NCBI GenBank assembly: GCA_021817045.1
Contig: JAKAWG010000008.1
Span: forward strand, 43,323-107,322
Origin: Acidobacteriota bacterium
GTDB lineage: Bacteria; Acidobacteriota; Terriglobia; UBA7540
DNA: 64,000 bases
Direction of reading: 5' to 3'
The first letter of the stretch is position 1. Each line of letters opens with the position of its first letter. Shown one piece after another: positions 52,325 to 59,053 of this stretch. The position numbers were made by a program, and so were the translations under genes. The notes under the pieces were generated by a model. That model was not told where the DNA came from, made no database searches, and saw nothing but the letters and a program-made list of their open reading frames with translations.

Positions 52325-54004
52325 ATGCCGAACAAATATGACGTTCTTGTGGTGGGGTCGGGTGCTTCTGGAGGGTGGGCTTGCAAAAGGTTGGCCGAAG
52401 CAGGGCTCAAGGTAGCGCTGATCGACGCTGGGCGGGCACAATCGGACAAGAATTTCACCGATCATGTGCCGGCATTCAAGCTGAAATACCGCAACCTGGC
52501 TCCGGAAGTAATTCGTCGCGCGGGCCGGCCTATCCAAATGGGCAGCATCGACGGCGAGTATAACTACGATTGGGCCTGCAACGATATGGATGAACCCTAC
52601 ACAACTTCTCCCGGAATGCCGTTCAACTGGCGAGGCCGCATGCGGATCACGGGCGGGCGTACCAACGTCTGGGGACGCCACAGTTACCGGATGAGCGATT
52701 TGGATTTTAAGGCAGCCTCTCGCGACGGCTATGGAGTGGACTGGCCCCTGAGTTATAAAGACCTCGCGCCGTACTACGACATTGTCGAAGAATACGTTGG
52801 CATTTCGGGGATGGCGGAAGGTGTTTACGAATTGCCCGATGGCAAGTTTCAGCCGCCCATGGGTTGGACTCGCGTTGAGCTTCTCGTTCGCAACCGAGTC
52901 AAAGAAAAGTTCGGCCGGACCATGACGATGGGCCGGGCGGCCAACATCACGCGCTCGTTGAACGGTCGCGCCCCCTGTCACTATTGTGAGCCCTGCTGGC
53001 GTGGCTGTGTTACCCACTCTTATTTCAACTCCTACTTCACGACCGTGGCGGACGCGCTCAAGACGGGTCGCTGCGCTTTAGTCCCTAATGCGATGGTCTA
53101 CAAGGTTCTGATGGACTCGGAGCGCCATCGGGCCAGAGGCTTGCTGTACATCGACCGTGTGACCCGCCAAGCTAAGGAAATTCACGGGCGCGCCGTCGTC
53201 CTGTGCGCTCAATCACAAGAGTCTGTCCGCATTCTTTTGAATTCCGCCACGCGCCAGCATCCGAACGGCTTGGCCAACTCGAGCGGCGTGCTCGGCCATT
53301 ATTTAATGGATCACATCACTGGGGGCGGCGCGTCGGGCGAATTTCCCAACCTCACCGGCAAGCCGTGGATTCAGGGCGGACGCGCGCACCGTCCGATTGG
53401 TCCCTACCTCATTCGCTTTCGGAACACTCACAACGGTCCGCGCGACAAGAATTTTCTGCGCGGCTACGGGTGCCAGGCGGAAGGATATCCCTACTTTAAC
53501 TGGGCGGCGCCGGGCTTTGGAGAAGCATACAAGAAAGCAATTCAAGAACCGGTGGTGAAGTTCGGCATGGGTGGATTTGGTGAGTGTTTGGCGCGTTGGA
53601 ACAACCATGTGGAAATCAACCCGAAGGTAGTGGATACTTACGGCATCCCCGTTCTCAATATCCAGATGAAGTATGAAGAGAACGAATTCGCCATGGTGAA
53701 AGATATGGCGGCTTCCGCCGCGGAGATGCTCGAAGCCTGCGGGGCGAAGAATATTCAGATTGGCGACACGCCCGGGGTTCCCGGCTCGGCGATTCACGAA
53801 GTGGGCATCGCCCGGATGGGGCACGACCCGAAGGCCTTCGTGCTTAATCAGTTTCAACAGGCTCACGATATCAAGAACCTCTTCGTGATGGATGGCTCGG
53901 GCTTTCCTTCGAGTCCCTGCCAGAATCCGACGTTAACCATCATGGCGCTGTGCGTTCGCTCGTGTGACTACCTGATGGAAGAGATGAGGAAAGGAGAGAT
54001 ATGA
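52325..54004 (+). CDS. GMC oxidoreductase (catalytic subunit of a membrane/periplasmic sugar dehydrogenase)
   Basis: 559 residues. FAD-binding GSGASGG (11-17) at the start, followed by LAEAGLKVALIDAGR; GMC signature-like MRITGGRTNVWGRHSYRMSD; catalytic C-terminal block HEVGIARMGHDPK-(~10)-AHDIKNLFVMDGSGFP-SSPCQNPTLTIMALCVRS. The same arrangement is found in gluconate 2-dehydrogenase and fructose/glucoside 3-dehydrogenase large subunits. It has no signal of its own; the partner downstream carries a Tat signal and is the likely escort. Start overlaps nothing; it ends in ATGA, overlapping the next gene. Probably oxidises a sugar released by the hydrolases, passing electrons to the membrane. Confidence 0.9.
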   Translation: MPNKYDVLVVGSGASGGWACKRLAEAGLKVALIDAGRAQSDKNFTDHVPAFKLKYRNLAPEVIRRAGRPIQMGSIDGEYNYDWACNDMDEPYTTSPGMPFNWRGRMRITGGRTNVWGRHSYRMSDLDFKAASRDGYGVDWPLSYKDLAPYYDIVEEYVGISGMAEGVYELPDGKFQPPMGWTRVELLVRNRVKEKFGRTMTMGRAANITRSLNGRAPCHYCEPCWRGCVTHSYFNSYFTTVADALKTGRCALVPNAMVYKVLMDSERHRARGLLYIDRVTRQAKEIHGRAVVLCAQSQESVRILLNSATRQHPNGLANSSGVLGHYLMDHITGGGASGEFPNLTGKPWIQGGRAHRPIGPYLIRFRNTHNGPRDKNFLRGYGCQAEGYPYFNWAAPGFGEAYKKAIQEPVVKFGMGGFGECLARWNNHVEINPKVVDTYGIPVLNIQMKYEENEFAMVKDMAASAAEMLEACGAKNIQIGDTPGVPGSAIHEVGIARMGHDPKAFVLNQFQQAHDIKNLFVMDGSGFPSSPCQNPTLTIMALCVRSCDYLMEEMRKGEI

Positions 54005-54672
54005 AAAAGAAGTCACAACCACTTGATGATCCCGAAAAGCGGCGAGGCATGAACCGCCGGGAAATGGTGCAAAGATTGATGGGTGGCGGGGCCGGCAGCC
54101 TGATGGCGGCCGCCGGCGTCACAGCGCAGCCGGCTCATGCCGTTGGTCAAGGGTCTGTCCCGCCTCCTTTGGACGTCGCTCAGACGCAACCTGGCGCATC
54201 GGCTCCCCTCTTCCTCGACCCGCATCAGAAGGAGACCTTGGTGGTACTTGCCGAGCGCATCGTTCCCGGCTCGACGAAGGCCGGTGTCGCCGACTTTGTG
54301 GACCTCCTCCTGAGTGTGGACACACAAGAAAACCAGAAGAATTTCCTTGGTTCTCTCTCCGCGATGGATGGCGAATCGCTCCGGCGATATGGGATGCCTT
54401 TCAAGAACCTCAGCGAGGCTCGGCAAAATGAGCTTTTGACAATTGCTTCCGCGATCGCGCACGGCCAGCCTTCCGACAATGAAGGTGCGGTGTCTACCAA
54501 CTCTTCGGCGCCGCCGGAGCTGCCATTAAGTGTTCTCCACGAGCAGTTCGAGAATCTCAAAGCCTGGGTAACTAAGGCCTATTACTCCTCGGAAATTGGC
54601 ATGAGGGAGTTGGGCTGGACCGACACGTACTTTTTCCCTGATTTCCCCGGCTGCAAAAAAGCAGAGTCCTAA
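54001..54672 (+). CDS. Gluconate 2-dehydrogenase subunit 3-family protein, Tat-exported
   Basis: 223 residues, small gamma-type subunit. A Tat signal (MNRREMVQRLMGGGAGSLMAAAGV) starts at residue 17. The pattern LDPHQKETLVVLAERIVPGSTKAGVADFVD, LSAMDGESLRRYG and LKAWVTKAYYSSEIGMRELGW matches the family. It forms a complex with the GMC subunit and probably brings it through the Tat pathway by hitch-hiking. The start overlaps the GMC stop by four bases (ATGA), so translation is coupled. Known partners include a cytochrome c subunit; none is found in this window. Confidence 0.9.
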   Translation: MKKKSQPLDDPEKRRGMNRREMVQRLMGGGAGSLMAAAGVTAQPAHAVGQGSVPPPLDVAQTQPGASAPLFLDPHQKETLVVLAERIVPGSTKAGVADFVDLLLSVDTQENQKNFLGSLSAMDGESLRRYGMPFKNLSEARQNELLTIASAIAHGQPSDNEGAVSTNSSAPPELPLSVLHEQFENLKAWVTKAYYSSEIGMRELGWTDTYFFPDFPGCKKAES

Positions 54673-55064
54673 TGCTGGTCCCGAAGAATGGCGCGACGAT
54701 CACTGAAGCCGTGCTCTTGCGTCACCTCCGCTTGCGAGTTTGCCGCGCGCATGAGAATAATTTCGGCCTCCGAGCGTGGGTGGCACGTCTGACAGGAGGG
54801 CGGAGTTTCAACTCCGCCGAAAATCGTTAGGTCCCCTGCTTTTTTCTTCCGCGCCACAAGCGATTACATCCGGCAATCTGGTCGCGGCGCGGAACGGAGT
54901 AAAACTCGGAGTGACGTCCTTGGCAGCGGGGTTGAATCCCCGCCCTCCTGTTTTGCCTGCACGGTTCATGTATGACCCTGGTTAGGCAGGAGCGTGTGCA
55001 TCACTCCATTGCCTGCCTACTGTGTCAACAATGCTGCCGACAAGACGAAAGGTGATTCATTAAG
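54673..55064. other. Non-coding region with a palindromic element
   Basis: No gene supported. CAGGAGGGCGG at 54793-54803 is the inverted complement of CCGCCCTCCTG at 54940-54950. Each is followed or preceded by a small hairpin (GGCGGAGTTTCAACTCCGCC; GCGGGGTTGAATCCCCGC), so this looks like one ~158-bp palindromic element, not seen elsewhere in the window. Confidence 0.55.
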
Positions 55065-56888
55065 ATGCGTCGCCGAAGATTTTTCCATCTGCTAGGTGGT
55101 TTGGCCGCTGCTCCGGCTGGTTGGTCTTTCCCTGATTACAAGCAGAACGAAGCTGCACACGCGCCCACTGCTCCGGCATCTGCAGCCGGCTTTGACCAAT
55201 TGACTGAGGACTACGCCCGCTTTTGTGCCGCCCCCGAGCGCGACCGTATCTTTTACGCTTTGCACAACGGTCATATCGTGTCTGAGCGGCTGAACGACCG
55301 TGGTTGGGTCTCCACCGCTTGGCCGCGCCAGCCACAGTTGCCGGTGCCTGGCGGCTCGCACGACGGCGTGCCAATGATCTCACCGATCCCTAACCTGGCC
55401 GGGGAAGGGCCCTATCAACCCACTTGGCAATCCCTGCTCCAGTACGAGTGTCCGGAGTGGTACCGCGACGCCAAGTTCGGCATCTGGAATCACTGGAGCC
55501 CGCAGTGTGTGCCGGAAGACGGCGACTGGTACGCCCGCAACATGTATATTGCCGGCCATCGCCAGAACCGCTTCCAACTCGCCCACTATGGTCCTCCTTC
55601 GCTCTTCGGCTACAAAGACCTCTGCGCGCAATGGACGCTACTGAACTGGCAACCTTCGGAACTCATGGACCTGTACGTCCGCGCCGGCGCTCGATTTTTT
55701 GTTGCTCTTGCCAACCACCACGATGGCTTTGACACTTGGGATTCAAAGCACCATTCTTGGAATGCCGTCAAGATCGGCCCGCATCGCGACGTGATTGGAA
55801 CATGGGCGGAGGAGGCGCGCAAGCGCAATCTGCGCTTTGGCGTCACCGTGCACCAACACCTCAACTGGTGGTTTTTCCAGACCAGCCACGGTTCTGACGC
55901 CTCCGGCCCTCTGGCCGGACGCTCTTATGATGGCCACCTCACTCGGGCGGAGGGGCGTGGGCAGTGGTGGGAGGGTTTCGATCCGCAGCAGCTCTACGCG
56001 CCTAAGCACCCTGCGGATGCGCTGCCGGATGTTTCCTACGTCAAGAACTTTTACGACCGCACGCGCGACCTTGTGGATCAGCACAGTCCCGACCTGCTTT
56101 ACTTTGATAATCGGTTGTTTCCGCTTGGCTGGGGCGGAATGAACATCGGCGCCTATTATTACAACCACAATTTTGCCCTCAATGGCGGGAAGATGGAGGG
56201 AATCATCAACGTGAAGGAGGTCCCGCCTGATCTCGCGAAATCGGTGGTGGCAGATTATGAGCGCGGCTTAACCGGCGCGATTTTGCCCTATCCCTGGCAG
56301 TCCGAAACCTGCATTGGAAATTGGCATTACCAGCGCGCATTGTTCGACCATCCGGGCGAATACGGCGGCTATCTGCCGCCGCGGGAAATTATCCATTGGC
56401 TGGCGGATGCCGTGAGCAAAAACGCCACGTTCCTTCTCAACATCCCCGGCAAGCCCGACGGCACCATTGACCGCAAGGAACACCTGATTCTCGAACGCGT
56501 TGGGAAATGGCTTAAAATCAACGGTGAAGCCATTTACGCGACCCGCCCTTGGACAGTTTTTGGCGAAGGGCCGCACATGATCCAGCGGGCTTCGTATCCG
56601 GGCAAATCAGCGACGACCCAACTCGATGGGCGCGATATTCGATACACAAGGAGCAAGGCCGGCACGGTCGTCTACGCCATCGTGCTCGGCGTGCCTGAGC
56701 AGGCTTTACTTTTGCGCTCGTTGGGGACAGCGGCGAGCATCCGGCCTGGAAAGGTGGCTCGCGTTGAGCTGCTCGGTTTGTCGGAAGCACCTCGCTGGCA
56801 ACAGACGGCTGCTGGTTTGCATATCGAACCGCCCCGGCAGAAGCCGGCTTCAGACTACGCCGTGGTTTTCAAGCTTCGTTTCGACTGA
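55065..56888 (+). CDS. GH29 alpha-L-fucosidase-like, exported (second copy)
   Basis: 607 residues. The N-terminus MRRRRFFHLLGGLAAAPAGW is a Tat-type signal (RRRFF). GH29 blocks: AKFGIWNHWSPQ (136-147), FFVALANHHDGFDTWDSKHH (211-230) and the nucleophile D348 in DLLYFDNRLFP. It differs from the first GH29 in carrying about 120 extra N-terminal residues and WNHW in place of FIHW. NATFLLNIPGKPDGTIDRKE is the late block. A short beta domain closes it. This clade is close to bacterial family members of uncertain specificity (sometimes annotated alpha-1,3/4-L-fucosidase). Last gene of the glycan island. Confidence 0.88.
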   Translation: MRRRRFFHLLGGLAAAPAGWSFPDYKQNEAAHAPTAPASAAGFDQLTEDYARFCAAPERDRIFYALHNGHIVSERLNDRGWVSTAWPRQPQLPVPGGSHDGVPMISPIPNLAGEGPYQPTWQSLLQYECPEWYRDAKFGIWNHWSPQCVPEDGDWYARNMYIAGHRQNRFQLAHYGPPSLFGYKDLCAQWTLLNWQPSELMDLYVRAGARFFVALANHHDGFDTWDSKHHSWNAVKIGPHRDVIGTWAEEARKRNLRFGVTVHQHLNWWFFQTSHGSDASGPLAGRSYDGHLTRAEGRGQWWEGFDPQQLYAPKHPADALPDVSYVKNFYDRTRDLVDQHSPDLLYFDNRLFPLGWGGMNIGAYYYNHNFALNGGKMEGIINVKEVPPDLAKSVVADYERGLTGAILPYPWQSETCIGNWHYQRALFDHPGEYGGYLPPREIIHWLADAVSKNATFLLNIPGKPDGTIDRKEHLILERVGKWLKINGEAIYATRPWTVFGEGPHMIQRASYPGKSATTQLDGRDIRYTRSKAGTVVYAIVLGVPEQALLLRSLGTAASIRPGKVARVELLGLSEAPRWQQTAAGLHIEPPRQKPASDYAVVFKLRFD

Positions 56889-56914
56889 TCCGCCCCTGGG
56901 TTGGAAGATGGAGG

Positions 56915-57445
56915 CGGCCGTTGCCGGTCTGAGCCCCGGCGCTACGCCACGCGCCGCATGCCTTAAACAGGCGTGATTTGCCGTCCGTTTAGAAAAACGA
57001 ACTCGATTTTCCGCCTAAAATTTCGATTAACTAACTTGTTTTCTTCGACTTAAACATTTAGGAACGAACTCGGATTATTTTCCTTTAGATTCAATAGCAT
57101 AGCGCGGCCAGGAAAGTTCGTTCCCAGGAGGTCCGAATTTTCATCCTTTGTTTTCCTAGACTTATGTGGAGTTCGTTCCGCAATAAACAATCTTTTTCGC
57201 GGCTCGGACGGCGTTTCTGCAGTTCCTGGTTGCGTTTCCTGAGCCTCCGGCCCGCATAAATCCTGTCGAAGCAGCAGGTCCGTCTTACGCTCGATCTGGC
57301 TGTTCACGAGATTCATCTTGTGCCCCGCGTCTTTTCCGTACCTAGAGGTCACCATCCCCTCCCATGATGACACTGCCTATCGAGACGATGGAGACGCGTG
57401 AGACAAATGAGACAGTTTATTTTATCCGTTGTCAGTTGAGCCGGC
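56915..57445 (-). mobile_element. Decayed dispersed element, family G, copy 2 (inverted)
   Basis: Inverted relative to 7838-8705. The shared outer landmark is GAGACAAATGAGACAGTTTA (57391-57421 region) with CAACTGACAACG just outside, and on the other side GGCAAATCACGCCTG. It also holds four GAACGAACTC/GAGTTCGTTC repeats. It is shorter than copy 1 because the N-terminal coding part and the MITE are missing. Confidence 0.65.
57050..57373 (-). pseudogene. Hypothetical ERTP-repeat protein, second decayed copy
   Basis: Reads HKMNLVNSQIERKTDLLLRQ, PEAQETQPGTAETPSEPRKR, LFIAERTPHKSRKTKDENSD and LLGTNFPGRAMLLNLKENN, in step with the 8.3-kb copy. After SSFLNV the frame hits TAA where copy 1 has GAA (SSFLNIEVAEN); the frame continues VEENKLVNRNFRRKIEFVFL, still similar to copy 1. 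So copy 2 carries its own nonsense mutation plus a lost N-terminus. Function unknown. Confidence 0.6.
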
Positions 57446-57565
57446 GCGGCTGGCCGAAGTCTCTGGCAGTAGTTGGCGAATGGCGGAGCATGAGGGCAAG
57501 TGTTTTATATTGTTGAGGTTATGCGATGATTGGCGCGTGAACGCATGTAAGAGATAAATGGCAGT

Positions 57566-57656
57566 AAAGGTGGGAACCAAAAAAGTGCGATCCAATGGAA
57601 TCAATAAGATATGAGAAAGGTGGGAACCAAAGGTGGGAACTCGAAAGATGGAACCT
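57566..57656 (+). repeat. Short direct repeats AAAGGTGGGAAC
   Basis: AAAGGTGGGAACCAAA near 57566, AAAGGTGGGAACCAA near 57616, AAAGGTGGGAACTC near 57629 and a degenerate AAAGATGGAACCTGG near 57644. Between the family G copy 2 and the small-protein operon. No gene is supported in 57446-57743; these repeats may be a regulatory site or the remains of a coding tail (KVGTK). Confidence 0.45.
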
Positions 57657-57743
57657 GGAACCGTGTAAGAATTACACTGACGGCGCCGAGTGACCAGCAC
57701 ATCCAGCAACGCGCCGACACCCAATTTCCGCTATTTCCATAGC

Positions 57744-57875
57744 CTATTTACCGCTATTCTTACGGTCATGCTCCTGGTCGATCTGGCGCGAGGCATACTT
57801 AGCTACGCGGACGACCTGGAAGATGATGAGAATACCGACGAGTACCACTAATACGAAACCGACTAATGCGTCCAT
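57744..57875 (-). CDS. Small membrane protein (43 aa)
   Basis: ATG at 57875 with a strong GGAGGGG ribosome site six bases before it; ends in TAG. MDALVGFVLVVLVGILIIFQ forms one membrane helix, followed by a charged tail VVRVAKYASRQIDQEHDRKN ending SGK. It is too short for length-filtered gene lists. It lies 27 bases after the stop of the 111-residue membrane protein and is the last of three small genes on this strand with strong ribosome sites. Possibly a bitopic partner of the larger membrane protein. Function unknown. Confidence 0.6.
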   Translation of the reverse strand: MDALVGFVLVVLVGILIIFQVVRVAKYASRQIDQEHDRKNSGK

Positions 57876-57902
57876 TTTCCCCTCCGATTTAAAATTTGAA
57901 AC

Positions 57903-58238
57903 CTAAAACGGGTTACATCCAGCGAGAGCAAGTTGATTCCCGAAGGCTGCGTCCTCCATCGTCCAATCGTAGCCATTAAGGGCGCGCATAGCCATATCAG
58001 CCTTCAGCTTGGCGCGGTCGAAAGTAAACTTGTCCATACTGCAGGCATCTACTGCTTCTGAGACGGCCTCGCGGGCGACGGAAAGCTGATACGCTTCCCA
58101 CGGCGTTCGGCCAGTGACCCCTATATAGGCGAAGACCGAGACCAAAAAGATTATAAATATAATGATAGCGGTCCAGATGATCTTATCACCCGTGGACCAC
58201 TCGGGGCTACGAGCGGACACTTCGATTGAGCTATCCAT
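57903..58238 (-). CDS. Small bitopic membrane protein (111 aa)
   Basis: From the ATG at 58238, which has GGAGGT six bases upstream; an in-frame TTG four codons up is not favoured. Polar N-terminus (MDSSIEVSARSPEWSTGDK), one membrane helix IIWTAIIIFIIFLVSVFAYI, then an extracytoplasmic or cytoplasmic helical domain with three Cys residues at most (SEAVDACSMDKF, ALAGCNPF) that could form a disulfide. No known domain was recognised. Middle gene of a three-gene small-protein operon: 43 bp after the 59-residue gene, 27 bp before the 43-residue gene. Confidence 0.65.
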   Translation of the reverse strand: MDSSIEVSARSPEWSTGDKIIWTAIIIFIIFLVSVFAYIGVTGRTPWEAYQLSVAREAVSEAVDACSMDKFTFDRAKLKADMAMRALNGYDWTMEDAAFGNQLALAGCNPF

Positions 58239-58281
58239 ATTTACCTCCAATTCGAGAGTGTGAACCTGAAAATTTGAGATT

Positions 58282-58461
58282 TTAGCGGGAGTCAGTGACC
58301 TTCGCCAACGCCTCCAGCGCGCTGACTCGGCGCTCCGTTTCAGCGATGCGGTCAGCCAAAGCCATTAAAGAGTCGCGCGCAAGCAGCGAATCACTCATCG
58401 CCTCTTCCATCATCATTTTCAGTCCATCGAGCGCAAGTTGCACCCCACTCGGTGCATCCAT
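58282..58461 (-). CDS. Small helical protein (59 aa)
   Basis: ATG at 58461 after GGGGGAA; 59 codons. MDAPSGVQLALDGLKMMMEE, AMSDSLLARDSLMALADRIA and ETERRVSALEALAKVTDSR make one long amphipathic, probably coiled-coil helix with regular leucines. Below usual length cut-offs but with clear start and ribosome site. First gene of the small-protein operon (59, 111, 43 residues). No homologue recognised; cytoplasmic. Confidence 0.6.
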   Translation of the reverse strand: MDAPSGVQLALDGLKMMMEEAMSDSLLARDSLMALADRIAETERRVSALEALAKVTDSR

Positions 58462-59053
58462 CTATTCCCCCGATGAGAATTAGCGGCGGGAATGATAACA
58501 CAGATACCAAATATGGAATGTGACGAGGATCACACACGGCTGAGGCCGGGACGGGCGGTGCGGGTGGCCTCGATATGAGCGGTGGCAAGCCGCCGCAGTC
58601 CACGGGCCTCGCCATGAGTCACGAAGCGTTAGACCCACTACACTATATTTTGCGACTCTCAACGGCTTGCGTTAATCTTACGAATCGCAGCCACATTCTG
58701 AGTGATCCCGAAGCACTTGCCGCCTCCGGTTCCGCAACCGACGGTGAAGTGATGCGCCTGATCGAAGCCCGGAAGCTCTGAGGTCTTGGAATCGGGTGGA
58801 TCGATGCTCACCTGTTGGCGTCCGTGCTGCTTTCAAGCGGGCACCTTTGGACGCCCGATCGTAGGCTTCTGCGCGCGGCAGAAAAGGCAAGGGTCGAACG
58901 TTATCGCCCCGCATGAAATGGGCCATGCTTTCGGCCCGTTCGCGGGCGGAATCCTCCACGGTGGGCCGTGATAGAATTGGTTGAAACGGTCTTTCGCAGG
59001 CCGTTCGAATTGAACGCACTTCCAGAGTCAAACGGACCAGTAAGGTTTTCCCC
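58462..59053. other. Non-coding region upstream of the large TPR protein
   Basis: Holds the family D repeat copy 2 (58552-58655). Open frames across 58575-59100 on both strands overlap each other and show no family signal. The promoter of the TPR gene at 59054 must be here but no clear boxes stand out. Confidence 0.45.
58552..58655. repeat. Dispersed palindromic repeat, family D, copy 2 (inverted)
   Basis: Reverse complement of the sequence at 4154-4250: GGCAAGCCGCCGCAGTCCAC, CTCGCCATGAGTCACGAAGC and GTTAGACCCACTACACTA match it in order, with the second hairpin GGCC...GGCC shortened. Confidence 0.7.
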
